Source: Klebsormidium nitens (lineage: Eukaryota; Streptophyta; Klebsormidiophyceae; Klebsormidiales; Klebsormidiaceae). Taken from it: 64,000 nucleotides of DNA. Each line of letters starts with the position of its first letter. Position 1 is the stretch's first letter. Positions 1 through 11,876 of this stretch are shown in pieces. The notes under the pieces were generated by a model that was not told the origin of the DNA, made no database searches, and was given only the letters and a program-made list of their open reading frames with translations. The stretch is taken from assembly GCA_000708835.1 (NCBI GenBank), contig DF237075.1:1-64000 (forward strand). Direction: 5' to 3'. Both the position numbers and the translations under genes were made by a program.

Positions 1-76
1 TGTACCAGAAAACCCCCATCAGATTCTTAAGAAAGTAATACGCCTTTTCTTGGTACACCACTCTCAACGATCACAG

Positions 77-229
77 AGCAAGATGCCAAATTCGACCGGG
101 CTTCAGGAAGTCATCCAGTTTGGAGGCACTTCCGACCCGGTTGGCAACAGAGGTACCTCAAAGCTCATGCTTTATTCTCCACAAATCATTGAGCTGAAGC
201 CTGGACCTGGTGGCCCTGCCTTCAAATGA
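77..229 (+). CDS. Possible last exon of a gene starting left of the window
   Basis: After a CAG at 74-76 the frame is open for 50 codons and ends in TGA at 227-229. The peptide is rich in Gly and Pro near its end and finishes in GGPAFK. An internal ATG at 83 could start a 48-residue peptide, but a spliced terminal exon is more likely because no promoter-like or other upstream coding signal can be seen in 76 bases. I do not recognise the family. It lies about 690 bases before the Der gene on the same strand. The call rests only on the acceptor-like AG, a pyrimidine-containing run before it, and ordinary codon use, so it is weak. Confidence 0.3.
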   Translation, partial: SKMPNSTGLQEVIQFGGTSDPVGNRGTSKLMLYSPQIIELKPGPGGPAFK

Positions 230-921
230 GTCGGAGTGTACAGAGTGGCGTGCTATAAGAGCCCTTGGAGTTTGACCCCATTAGTGCAGCCAGTGTCGCG
301 TCTTTCCACTTTAGTAGTCTACTGCTGACAATGCGCTTGACTTTGCTACAGCACTAGTATCCAGCCTTACAACCAGCCTCTTATAGCTCGACTCTCCATT
401 CGTGACAGTGACTTGAAAGCAAACAAATGGCGGCCGCATTGCTCACCTCTTGCCAGAAAGAAGACGCGCACACTTCCGCCTTCCAGCTCGCCAATGCCCG
501 TGGCGCCACACAATGCAGCCCTCCTGCCGCGAGTCAGTCCTCCAATCCAGTGGCAAGCTCAGGCAAGCCTCTACTGACTGCAACTCCGACTCGGCGGCGC
601 ATAGCTTATGAGATGCACAGGTGTACCGGGCACTTTCTGCACTTTTCAGCCGAATCTCGGATCGACGGCGTCCGGATGCCCCCGGCCCATCGGACGGCTG
701 AGCAAGTTGGGTGGGATTTGAGACTCGCGCCGCCCCGTTGAGTCAAGTTGGCACTGGACCCGCGGCCGCGGCCAATCAGCGACTGCTCCGGGTTCGAAGG
801 TTCTCAGGGCTTTCAGGAGTTTAGGGTTTCAGGAGTTTAGGGTTTCGAAAGCCCAGTTTAGAGGGCAAGCCGCCTTGCCCATCGGGCGCAGAACTTCGCA
901 ATCAAGGAGGCACCTTTCACC
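230..921. other. Upstream region of the Der gene
   Basis: No convincing coding sequence. An open frame at 427-741 matches no family I know, and its composition does not stand out. The last 110 bases hold the telo-box repeat described separately and probably the promoter and 5' leader of the Der gene. Confidence 0.5.
811..842 (+). promoter_or_regulatory. Duplicated 16 bp telo-box motif upstream of Der
   Basis: The 16-mer TTTCAGGAGTTTAGGG occurs twice in tandem at 811-826 and 827-842, each followed by TTT, so each copy contains TTTAGGGTTT. In plants this telo-box (AAACCCTA on the other strand) is typical of promoters of ribosome-biogenesis and translation genes. That fits Der, a ribosome-assembly GTPase. 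It lies 80-110 bases before the start codon. The motif is seen directly; the regulatory role is inference. Confidence 0.5.
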
Positions 922-3900
922 ATGGAGGCGCTAAGCACCGCTCAGCACCTTGGGGGCCTTTGTCTGGACCCTCAACATTTGCTGAGAGGGAGCACGAGGG
1001 GCAAACACTGTCAACAAAGCGGCCCAGCGAGAGCTCTGCTCAATGGGGAAGCCCACGTCGGCAGAGCGCTTTTGAAGCAGAGTGCTTCTAGCTTGTCTCC
1101 ACTCTTCGACAGTCTGCGGTGCGAGGGGTCGCCCGTCGTGAGAAGGGGCATTGCAGTCTGTCAAGCTGTGCAGACTGTGGACTCAAATGTGAACCCTTCA
1201 AAAGCGTCACATTTCGAGCGGTTGGACGATGAGGGTGCCAACGAGCCGCTGACTCCAGAAGAGTACGAGAAGGCGGCGAAGAAGGTCCTTGAAGACTATG
1301 CACGTGAGCTTGAGTTGGTGAATAGGCTAGCAGATGAGCGGGAAGCGGCAGGGGAGGATGACGAAGAGGGTGACTATGATGGAGAGGGTGAAAAGAAGAA
1401 AAAGAAGAAAAGGATGAAGAGGCGGGAAGCAGGGTGGGAGGTTCCGGACAGTCAGCTGCCGACGGTCGCCATTGTGGGGCGGCCCAATGTGGGGAAGTCT
1501 GCGCTTTTCAATAGGATTGCTGGGGTAAGTGTTTCTCCATTTACCTCTTTCTTTGTTTAGGGTGGCACTGCATACCAGCACATTGCGTTGAGTGATGGTA
1601 ATGGTGCTCACTGCTTAGCTACCAGGGGCTGCTTACATCTAGCACCATCTGAGCTGACTTTATCCCCCAATTCAGCAGAGGCCCAAAGTCTGTCTGCCGC
1701 GTAATTTTTGCATCAGATGCAGACAAGTACTTGTCGCCTTCATTTTCACTGGTGAACAATCATCGGACTGCATATCTGTTCGATGGTGGTGGTGGTTGTA
1801 CATGTCAAAGAGTGCGACCCTTTCTTTTGGGTGGTGAAGTTTCTGATCAATGCCTTTGAACATCCTCGACTTTCTTTCTCCTTTATGCAAAGTTGACAAA
1901 CGCGCCTGTCGTGCGCGTCTGTCCGAGGTCACGGGGCACCAGAAAGTCGAGGCAATGTGCAGGAAGCGTTCGTTTGAGGTCGTGAAAGTACGGTTGTTGT
2001 AGACTCTTGAGTGCACCACCTTCCCATCGCCATTAAAGTTGAGTTCTGAGCGTGATTCTCTATTTGGCAACTCTGCCTTTGGACTGGTCTGAATCATGTT
2101 TGATGATTTCGCCCTTTTTCCTTCAGGGCGATATTGCCATTGTGCACGATGAGCCCGGCGTGACTCGAGACCGGCTCTACAGCCGGGGCTTTTGGGGAAG
2201 GAACGAGTTCATGCTAGTCGACACAGGAGGAGTTATGACAGTGCCAAAGTCAGAGAGCATAGGTATGTCAACTTATTCCTGGCTCATTGTTTCTGGAGGT
2301 TGCCTGACACAATGTTTTTTGCAAGCTCTGACGCTATCAGAATTCATGGACCACCGCAGTTGCAATGGAAGATTTGCTGCAGAATCTCCACTGCTGGAGT
2401 TTCTTATGGGAAATTGAGCGGAGGTGAACATCGTATTTTATCAAGTATGCCTAGTGACTTAGTATTGAGAGTGTTGCTTTGAGACTGCCGATGTTCCGGA
2501 CCATTCAGGCCGAGTTCGATATCATCAAAAGGGTGCTCCAAGCGCCAGTCGTTGTGGAATTGGTATTGTGATTCCTGCACAGTGGCCTTCCTCTGAACTA
2601 ACTTGGTGTCACATCTGAAAGAAGGCAACGTAACGCGAATGCACAGAATTCAACTCATGCACTTGGCAAAAGGTCTGATGAAGCCTTTTATTGTTGATAG
2701 TATCAATCACCGAATGCAGGCTCTGATGCGACCACCATTCACTTTGGGGGGGGCCTCGAGGGGTTGAAGCGGGCGGCGGAAGAAGCCGCCAGGGCTGGCC
2801 TCCCAGGGATGATAGAAAGGCAGGCAGCAAACGCAGTTGAAGGGGCGCACGCCATCATCTTTGTTGTGGACGGACAGGTCAGCTCATTCAAGGAATTAGC
2901 CACGTCATCCTGAAGCATTCAGTCACGTTTGACCCCAAAACGTGCGATGGCCACGGAAGCAAGAGTTGGCCCAGTGCAGGTTTCTGTTCAGACTCGCTTA
3001 TGAGGTTGACTGTTCTCAACGAAGTTTCTCTGCGGTGCGAAGATCCCAGCAACTAGCGACCTCTGTTTCTTTAAAAAAGGGTCATTTTCTTTCCTCCCCA
3101 ATCTCTCGATCCGCCTCTCAAAGAAGGATATTGACTCTGCACGTGCCATCTTTGCGCAGGAAGGGTTGACGGCTGCAGACACGGAGATTGCGCAGTGGCT
3201 GCGCCGGGAGCACTCAGACAAGCCCATCACGCTAGCCGTGAACAAGTGCGAGTCCCCCGTCAGAGGACAGCTCCAAGCAGCCGAATTCTGGCCCCTCGGG
3301 TGAGAATCACGTTCATCATTATGCAGAGTATTTCGTCTGTTTTGCAGCTTCTTTTGTTGACACGTTCCTGCTACCATTCTCAAACCAAGTCCAAGAAGGA
3401 TAAGGCCGCTTTGTTTGGTTCCTCGCACCTCATTTTCAGAAATTCAGTAGGGAGAGACCTCCAAACAGCATACCTTCAAACAACATAGTTTTGATGATTT
3501 CGTCGAATTTTATGCCAGTGCTCGAAGCACCGTGACTCTTGAGGAACACTCGTTTCTCTCGGCCGTTGCTTTAGGTATGGGGTAGCTGCGGCTTGGAATG
3601 ATGATTCAAGAAATTTACCATCAAATGCATAGCAAGAGTCATGCTGAAAGACTTTCTCATGAAGCTGACCAAGCCGCAATCCCCACCGCTCGCTCAGTTT
3701 TCCCTTTGCTTATATTGCTGTTTTATCTCGTGTGTGGTCTCGACGTTTCGTTGCTCCCAGAATGGCAAGTCGTCAAATTCCTCTTCTGTCATTCTCGAAA
3801 GGCAATACGCTCTTGTCCAGCCAACATGAGAGGGCGTCTATTTACTGTCCGTCTTTCGTCCAGCGGTGGGGCTTGGGATGATGATTCAACACAGTACCAT

Positions 3901-6845
3901 CAAATGCATAGCAAGAGTCATGCTGAGAAACTTCACAACGAACCTGACCAATGCCCCCCCTGAAAGAGATGATGGAGATCTACTCCGAGTTCCTGTCTAC
4001 TGAGCCTCTGGGTGTCCCTTTCTTAAAGCTTTCGTCAGCCTTGCATATATCTTTATTCTTTGGTCTCGAGTCTCCTAACTTGCTGTTGAAACGCTTCTAT
4101 TGTCTTTGACTATGTCAAAGACGTCTTCGCTGAGCAGCAAGTAGTTCTAAGCCTGCATCTGGAGTAGTTCGCTCAAGTGGTTCAAGCACCAGAAGCTGTA
4201 CTTTGCTCCTATGCGCTTCACAGGACCACCTCTGCTGATCATCCTATGCTCACCCTGCCCACGCAGGTACGAACCGGTCCCTGTTTCGGCCATCACCGCC
4301 ACAGGGACCGGCGAACTCATGGACCGGGTCTGCGTGAAGCTGCCGATGCGGATAGACAATCCTTTGGAAGAGAACGAAGAGCGCCCGTTGGGCATCGCGA
4401 TTGTGGGTCGGCCCAACGTCGGGAAGAGCAGCATTTTGAACGCGTTGGTAGGAGAGGAGCGGACGATCGTCAGCCCGATCAGCGGAACGACGAGGGACGC
4501 GATTGATCAGTCGTTCAAGGGGGAGGATGGGCAGGTGAGCGAGCCCCCCATTTTGAACCCGGCGTTCCCGTTATGTTGGATCTTTAGGTTCTCTTGTTTG
4601 CTTGCTTTTTGATCCGGACATTGAATCGTTTCTGGTGGAGCAATGACGCTTTTCGTAGCAACGGGTCCCGGCATATTCTGCGAATGCGGGTCAGAATGGG
4701 ACGCGTCGGATTAGCGTTGTCAGGCCCGTCAAAGGCCCTGTTGAGCATGATCCTAAGGATCAAAGTGACGCAGGGTGAAGCCACGACAGAGTCTCAAAAT
4801 TTACAGTCGCGCAGTGACTTCCGAGCACCGTTCGTTCGTGTCGTCAATAGCCTGTCCTGCTGCCTCCATTTTCAGCGGGTTGTGGGTACGGTAAACCTGT
4901 TTCGAGTCCTTCCTTCTGGTCATTCTCCGAAGCAAGCAAAACACACAAAGCACTGTAACCTTCCCTAGATTGCCAAGACCTCGCCACACGACGGGCTTTG
5001 TTCTTCGCGTATTGGAGAGACGTCTTCGAAAAGTCAAGCCTTCATTCCGAGTTCCGCATGTAAGTCTTCAGCCGAAACTCAGCATACCCGTTCCCCTGCA
5101 GGCGTACCGGTTGATTGACACTGCTGGCATCCGGCGGCGAACGCGCGTACAAGCGACGGGGAGTCGGGCGGAGGCGCTGAGTGTGAACCGGGCGTTCAAG
5201 GCCATTAAGCGGGCGGATGTTGTGTGCCTGGTGATCGAGGCCATGAGCGGGGTCGTGGAACAGGTGAATTTCGATCGTCGTGATGGTTTCAAGCGAGGTT
5301 GGAAAAGGGCACACAGCGTTCTTTCGCCTTGGATCGGTTTGCTTTCCGCGCAGTGCTGGCGAGTGAGTGAACAATCTGGGAGGAAGACCAGCTGCGAGAT
5401 AGGTTCTCGCATGGGAACTAGAGGGGACGGATTGACTACGCTAGGCAAAAATACGGGGGTCGACCGGGCCAAGTTCTGAACATTGCAGCTTCTTTGTCGT
5501 CAGGCATACGTCATCATATTCCACTTTGAGTGCGCCGGTGCAGCTTCTCTGTTGGGGCTTACTAGGGTATGCCTTTGAGCCTAGAGACTGGGGACAGCAT
5601 ATTGGAGAAATTCTTCAAACGAAATCGAGAGAAGCGCGCTGAGGACAATCTTTGTTGTATCCCGAAAGTTGCAGGGCTGTTGCTAAACCCCTTTTTTAAC
5701 CTCTGCGCGGCAGGACTACAAGCTGGCAGAGTGCATCGTGGCTTAGGGCAAGGCGTAAAAAGGCTTTCTCTGCGGGGCTATCTTTAGTTGGCTACTCTTA
5801 GAGGGCTATCTTTTCTTGTGTAAGCTCATGGTAACCCTTCGCACTTTGCCCAGCAGGACTACAAGCTGGCAGAGCGGATAGCCGCAAAGGGTAAAGACTC
5901 AAAGGCTTCTTCTAGAGGGCTATCCTTCAACTGCTACCCATAGAGGGCTAATTTTCCAGTATGCGCTCTCGTAACCCCTTCGTAATCTACTTTGCCCGGC
6001 AGGACTACAAGCTGGCGGAGCGCGTTGCGGCGGAGGGCAAGGCGTGCGTGGTGGTGGTGAACAAGTGGGACACGGTGCCCAACAAGGAGACCAACACCAT
6101 GAAGACCTGGGAGGAGGCCATCCGGGACCGGCTGCGCGGACTCTCCTGGGCGCCCATGATCTTCATCAGCGCAGCCACCGGGCAGCGCGTGCCAAAGTGA
6201 GTGTCGACTTTGTGGGCTTCGAGCTTTTAAGATTAGTTGACACTACATCTCGTGGGCACCCATTATCTCATCAGCGCAGCCACCGGGCAGCGCCTGCCAA
6301 AATGAGTGTCAAAGATGGAGGGTTTCGAGCCTAGCAGTTGGTTGACACTCTAAGTCCGTGTGCGCCAATGAAATCGATGAGCGCAGCCACCGGGCAGCGT
6401 GTGCCAAAGTGAGTGTCACACGTTCGAGGTGCAGAGGGAGACTGACCGCACACCCTTCGTTTTCTCTTTTTACAGGCTTCTCGAGGTCGCTGCCAAAGCG
6501 GGCGAGCAGCACGGGCGGCGGCTTTCCACCGCGACGCTCAATGCGGTGGTCCAAGAGGCGGTGCAGTTCAAGCAGCCGGCAGCTGGTAAAGCGGGTCGGC
6601 GCGGGAAGATTTACTACTGCACGCAGGCCGCTGTGCGGCCGCCCACTTTCATTTTCTTTGTGAATAGCGCCGATCTGTTTAACGACTCGTATAGACGGTA
6701 CATCGAGCGCCAGCTGCGGTCGAACGTTGGGTATCCGGGGACCCCCCTTCGGCTCGTGTGGCGCAGCAAACCGAAAGATAAGGCCGAGCGGAGTAGTCAG
6801 CAAGCGAAAGCTGCGCAGAATTCTCGAGGGGGACAAAGACAATGA
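922..6845 (+). CDS. DER: Plastid-type double-domain GTPase Der (EngA)
   Basis: Eight exons: 922-1524, 2127-2262, 2720-2877, 3160-3299, 4267-4534, 5102-5263, 6003-6196 and 6476-6845. All phases close, giving 676 residues. Der binds GTP in two tandem G domains and acts in assembly of the large (50S-type) ribosomal subunit, here presumably in the chloroplast. The first P-loop GRPNVGKS is near residues 186-193, with [13 protein letters not shown] and NKCE following. The second GRPNVGKS is near 393-400, with SGTTRD, DTAGIR and NKWD, then the KH-like C-terminal domain with YYCTQAA and RPPTF. The first 180 residues are a non-conserved leader with a Lys/Glu-rich run (about residues 140-173), consistent with a plastid transit peptide plus a linker. 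The start context CACCATGG is good. Exon 7 is bordered by duplicated acceptors and donors, described separately. The match to plant Der is very strong. Confidence 0.96.
3591..3952 (+). repeat. Imperfect direct repeat inside Der intron 4
   Basis: About 82 bases at 3591-3672 recur at 3871-3952 (offset 280). Both start GCTTGG(A/G)ATGATGATTCAA, share CATCAAATGCATAGCAAGAG and end near CTGACCAA. The copies differ at several positions, so the duplication is not recent. It lies entirely in the 967-base intron between exons 4 and 5. Confidence 0.85.
5711..6022 (+). repeat. Triplicated splice acceptor and exon start before Der exon 7
   Basis: The junction CAG|GACTACAAGCTGGC with about 10-25 bases of exon occurs at 5711, 5854 and 6000, a period near 145 bases. 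Upstream sequence (AACCCCTT... then TGCCC or GCGCGGCAG) is shared too, so whole intron ends were copied. The first copy reaches a stop codon after ten codons and the second after about 26. Only the third continues into the conserved exon 7. This is a decayed tandem array of one intron/exon border. Confidence 0.9.
6164..6416 (+). repeat. Triplicated splice donor after Der exon 7
   Basis: The exon end GCGCAGCCACCGGGCAGCG followed by a GTGAGTGTC-type donor occurs at 6169, 6274 and 6381, a period near 106 bases. The first copy is the working donor because it closes the frame with exon 8. The second has the donor GT changed to AT. The third keeps GTGAGTGTC but lies behind an in-frame stop. About 25 bases of upstream exon were copied with it. 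Confidence 0.9.
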
Positions 6846-7708
6846 CCCTTTTGACGATGCACGTTTAAACGGGTTGCCGAAACGCTTTCCGCCTCCAACA
6901 ATCAGATAGTCCTAAAAACCCGAGCTGGAGTGCTCCCTAGCTTGCGGCCATGCAATGCGCTTGCCCTATCCATGCATATTTTCATGGGCTCAGGGCCATG
7001 CCTCTTTAGCATGCAGCACGTTTCAAGTTAGTATCAGGCTTGCACATGAGCACGTATGTACATTCTATAACGTGAATGGTTGGAGCACATGCCCCCGGCC
7101 ATCATTGGGGCTGCCCATGATTAAACCATAGCGCATTATTACAATGGTTGATTATGAATGATACCATACAAGAAGCTGGCCCGATGTGAGTCAGCCATAG
7201 CTATAGCCATGCTGAATACCGACTCCGGATGGGCTGCGCAGCCCGACGGTTATGATTAAGGCCGTGTCGGTCGCACTCTCTGTTAACCGTCGCCGCGGAA
7301 ATACCCAAGAAAGAACTCGTTGCAATAACGAGTCCGAGCTATATCCACAAAGTCCGCCGCCGCGCACCAGGCCAGCATGGCGAGCATGACGTCCCCATGC
7401 TGCGCGCGCATGATGGCACCCAGGCTTGCACTCGCGGTCAGTGGCAATTGGCGGGCACTAAGATCATGAGGGGGGCAAAGTTATAGAAATTGTGAAGAGA
7501 ATATGGACCATGCGTTCCAGAAAGTCGACTAAGACGACGTTACCACACGTCGACCTGCGCACTCGGTGCAAGCTGCAGTATTAACCTTGCTCGCGATAAA
7601 CGAGACGCTCCCCAAAACTTGACCTGTTTAATTAGACACGAAACCTGGTATTGAATCTTACGAAACTGCGCCGGACTCCGCTGGAATCTCACACTACCAC
7701 TCACGACC
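6846..7708. other. Intergenic space between convergent Der and DUF3431 genes
   Basis: The two genes end towards each other, so this holds both 3' untranslated regions. I see no coding sequence, RNA gene or repeat family in it. Confidence 0.6.
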
Positions 7709-10033
7709 CTACCGAGGGCACGGGCTCCCCGGGCACTGCGACCGGGGCCGAAAGTTTTGACAGTACTGATCTTCCGTTACTGGTACACTATCCAGCGGCT
7801 CGTCGTTCAACAACAAATGGATTATGTGCTCCATCGCTTGGGCCTGTATCAACTTGCTTTCTAAACCGCGCGCGTAGAAGTCGGGGGGCACTTCGGTGTG
7901 CCCCCCAACCGCCGATGCGGGCTGCGCCAGCGACCAGATCTCCCCCGGGTCAATCGACCCGTCCACGCACCGCTCGTTGACGCCAATCATCTGGTAAGCG
8001 CGCTGGTAAGCGGCCAGCGGGTTCCGTCGAATCTGGTCGCGGCTGATGGCAATCTGCGGGAAGAGAAACGGTCCAGATTCCAAAAGTAGCAACTCTGCAT
8101 GACACGTTTCTAACTTGACTAGAATGAACAGGATGAGGGATAAAGTCACAAAGTCCTTGGAACTATCGTCTGTGTTCTTTAGAGACACAAACGTTTCTTC
8201 GGCGAGCCAAAGCTTGTGTAGTAAAAGCTTTTGAGAGCTCTCTTCCAAAGCCTCTCCTCATCAGCTCTCACGTAGTTCCAGCACTTCACGTAAGGACGGT
8301 TTCAGTTATTCATTTGAGAACGTCGATCCGTCTTTTGCGGGCCAACTCGAAGCCATTCTGATACCGTTCATCTTCGAGTCGACTTCATTCAATTCCCTCC
8401 AGTTCGCCTCACCTGCTGGCAACAGACAAAGCTCACAACCGGCTCCTGCCCCGGCTGGGGCGTCAGCGGCTTGTCGAATGCGGCCGCGAGCGCGCGCCAA
8501 CACTTTTCTATTTGCGGGACCACTCCCTGGAACCCCGCGTAACCGTTCCAGAAGGTGATGCTCCGCTTGACAACGAAGACCGTGTTAAGGGTCGTGTAAG
8601 TCAGATCAGGGCTGAGGCAGTCAATCCAGCGTTCGATGTCAGCGTTGTGCGCAAAGGGGCTGCGTTAGACGAGCGAGGTGTGAGTGGGATATCCTCAGAA
8701 ACGCGATGCAGCAAAGCACGCCAACATTTGTTTTCTCACCGACAACTCGCAGCTACAAATCATCTTGCCGTGGTTCGATGTAAAGAAAGGGGAAATGGGT
8801 TAGTCCTCGAAGCATATGAGAATCGGTCGCGGGCTGGCGGAGCTGGCGGTGAAACGACAGAAGCCATGCTTCCTCTGCCGGCAACAACGGACTGGTGTTG
8901 AAGTACAGTCGCCCAGATAGGCTCCTCGTCCACGCCTTTTCGCCACAAGATTCCTAGTTGCTTACTCTGCGTGCAGAAAGACCGTCTGATCCGGCAGGTC
9001 CTCGTAAAAGTCGACGATGAACTTGAGGAACACCCCCGCCTCGTAGCCCGTGTTCTGGCAATACCGGGGTGCGGACGGGTCCGTACGCTGGTACGTGTAC
9101 AGCGTCCGGTTTTGGGTCCAGGCGGGCCAGCCGTTGTTCCACTCTCCGTATAACGCAGGCACAATGACAATGGACGAGTTCCATACGGTTGCTGGCTGCA
9201 AAAGAACGGTAAAGGCGGTCATAACAAGATGCCCAGAAAGTTGGTCCCGTTTCCGTTCCTATTACGGTCGGTCGGGTTCGGGTAACGCCAAATGCTTTCA
9301 TCACTTCTTTCGAGGCAAGCAAATCACGCACTCAAAACCCTTGACAAGACAATCCTTACTCTGGTCAGCTGCTCCAAGACCCCGCTTGTCTGCTCAAACG
9401 TCTTCTCCGCATCCGGCAACCCCTTTCTCCCAAAACCGAAAAGCCCAGCGATTCCAACGAGCCCCTCGCTCTTCCCAAGTCCCGAAGCCTTTATCGAACT
9501 CTCAGTGGGCGATCCGCCGTTCTCGTCGAAATGCATGTCGTCTGACGAGCGACTTATTGCCGTTGGAGATTGCTCGTTACTCGGTATTCTAAGAGTGGGC
9601 TCTCCAGTTTTGATCTCGCTTCTTTGGAGGGCTGCCATCCCAAGGCCCCTCAGCCATATTTCCGGCGAGTAACTGCAAAGACGACTCAAGAATTGCGGTC
9701 AGTCTCTGACGCTTCTGTCTCTGAAGAAACAGCGAACTTGTGGCAAAATTCGACCTGTCACGGGCAGCTGTCCTCAGGTAGTTGCGGACACATGGGGGTG
9801 CTGACAAGCAGCTAGAAACACGCAAACGATAGGCTGCTTCACAGGAGGTCTGCTTGTTCGAGCCCTGCTCTGGAAAGCATGGCGGATCCGGTGCCCAAAG
9901 CATGCTGATTCTGAGACGTCGAAAGCACTTCTTACCTGCCAAGGTCCGTCCGCTGGTACAGCACAAGGGCCCCCAAGACCAGAACCGTAGAAAACCACAA
10001 AACCCTCTCAGCAGAGTGCGATAGGGACTGCAT
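7709..10033 (-). CDS. DUF3431 family protein with N-terminal signal anchor
   Basis: Five exons on the minus strand: 10033-9936, 9588-9360, 9195-8966, 8659-8413 and 8053-7709. The phases close and give 382 residues. Residues about 11-27 form one hydrophobic segment after a short N-terminus (type II membrane topology), followed by a Ser/Gly-rich stem of about 75 residues. The conserved part then runs from VIVPALYGEWN through GVFLKFIVDFYEDLPDQ, TVFLHAD, NADIERWIDCL, FWNGY and CCQQIAISRDQIRRNP. This pattern (neighbouring Asp/His residues, the LPD-TVFLH block, the CC-Q-SR block) is that of DUF3431, a family of unknown biochemistry in plants and fungi. A Golgi/ER lumenal enzyme is an inference from the topology. 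It is transcribed towards the Der gene. Confidence 0.85.
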
Positions 10034-11876
10034 TCGAAAGAGCTGGAATCAGCGCAAGAGCTGTTGCAACACTACGATCTGCATACGAGGCTAAGGAGTG
10101 TGGCCAAGTTGGACATTTGACTGCATCCGCTTCCCTTGCTAAGCGTTAAGATGGATCTTCGTTCTGCTGTCATTTTATCTTTTCCGGGCAGAGAGTCGTT
10201 CACCGGGAAAGCGATATCCAGCCACGTGGGCAGGTCTGAGAAAGACTTTAGGCAAGGCTTTTCTGTAAAAGCTGCTTGTGACGCGACTGCTCGAAAAAGG
10301 GAGCAGCCTTCCAGCTGGTTTTTTTGTTGGCTCTCTCGTTAAAGGAATGATCCCCACAATTAGCGGAAGCCAGGTGCACAGAATGGCATTGACCAACTCA
10401 GCTTTATCTCGACCTAGCTGAAACCTGAAGTACAGAGCTACCAGTCAGACTCTCTTGCAATTTGAGAAATGACTCTAGAAGCCCAGCGAGCTCGATCGAT
10501 GAATTCGGTCCTCATAATTGAGAGACCGCCTTTTTTACTCACAATGCGTGAATTCTCTCGCTTCTACTTCACGTCAAAAAGGGAGCAGTAAAAGTCTTAC
10601 CTTCATCGTCAATCTGTGGGTGCTACTTATCGGCACCACTTCGTGCAACAGATACAGTACGTGTTCGCAGCATTGTCGAGCTGTCAGACGGTTTCCAGAT
10701 TTGGAGAAGCTGCATATACTCGCTCGGATAGGAAGCTGCCTGGCTTGTCATTGATCACTGAGTGGCGTTTACTACATGCAGAGTTCTGAACAAATCCCCG
10801 CTTCACTATACTGTAGCACTGTTATTATGGTCGGCGGTTGCTGAATCTGCATTGCAGCCTTTAAAGTTGTCTATTTTGCTTTACGTTCAGTAAAGTCAGT
10901 GAGAAATACTCAGCTTGTTCCGCATCAAGGTGGTTATATATGAAAAAGCAGTCGACTCCAGAATGCAGTTCCAGTGCCCACTGGTGTTCATTCACTTGGA
11001 AGGATCCTGACGCTTCGTCATTCATTGGGAGCTACATAATTGGCCTCGGAGGCCTCTCCACGATCAGCTGTCAGCTTGCTTGAGGAAAATTGCCTTGTGA
11101 CGGACACAAGGTCAGGAAACTGGTAGCAATCTTGCAAACGACCCATATTACAGCACCTGAGAACCTAAGAAAGTAGGTCGGTATCTGCCAGATGTAGATA
11201 GAATGCAGCCTTGGACTCGGAGTCCATTGAAGTGACCCGCGCCTGCTGAGGTTAGCCGCGCTTTCTCCCAGGGCCAGGGGGGCCGCCTGCCCGCAAGCCT
11301 GCACGCACATGACCAGAACTGCATGCATGCTTCGTGAACCGTACGATGAAAACGCTAAAGCTGAAACAAGCCGTTCGATTGTACGTGCGCGCGCCGACTG
11401 TTGGTGGATCGAGACGGTCGGGCAGTCTGCTGGCACGGTTTATGCCCCTGGGCTTTTGACTCTCGCGAGTCGATCAGAAGCTCTGCGGCTCAAGCTCTGG
11501 TCGCTCAGCTCAGTATGCACAAGTTTGCGATGATCTGGTCCAGACCTGGTTATATTGCAGCAGCACTTGCAAATTCAATGGCAAAAGTTTTCAAAAGTCG
11601 ATTTTGTCCGTGCCCCATCGTGCAAGTGCCAGGGCATAGTGTTTCTGCTTCAGCCTAATCAATCTATGATTCCCGAAAATTCCAAGCATTAAGTGAGCTC
11701 TGCACGTGCCCTTCATGTTCCGCACTTTAGCTCCGAGCTGGTGCCAGCTCTGAGCTGTGTCGGTCATCGAGCTATTGCTACATTTCGAGGGCTTCCGTCA
11801 TCAGACGACCTCTTCAACTGAGCAGCAAAATACGACCAGCAAGTCTACTAGTTGTCAGGTGGTTACACAGTGCAAA
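10034..11876. other. Intergenic region between divergent genes
   Basis: 1.8 kb separating the DUF3431 gene (minus) from the two-TM gene (plus), so it should carry both promoters. Short open frames occur on both strands, but none shows a recognisable domain or splice-consistent extension. Confidence 0.5.

Noticed and set aside
427-741. 104-codon open frame upstream of Der
   Set aside because: No domain, no splice extension, and it lies where the Der promoter and leader should be.
788-802. GGGTTCGAAGG as the T-arm of a tRNA
   Set aside because: No matching acceptor, D or anticodon arms can be built around it.
6309-6842. 177-codon minus-strand open frame
   Set aside because: It is antisense to the last Der exon, whose sense frame is strongly conserved.
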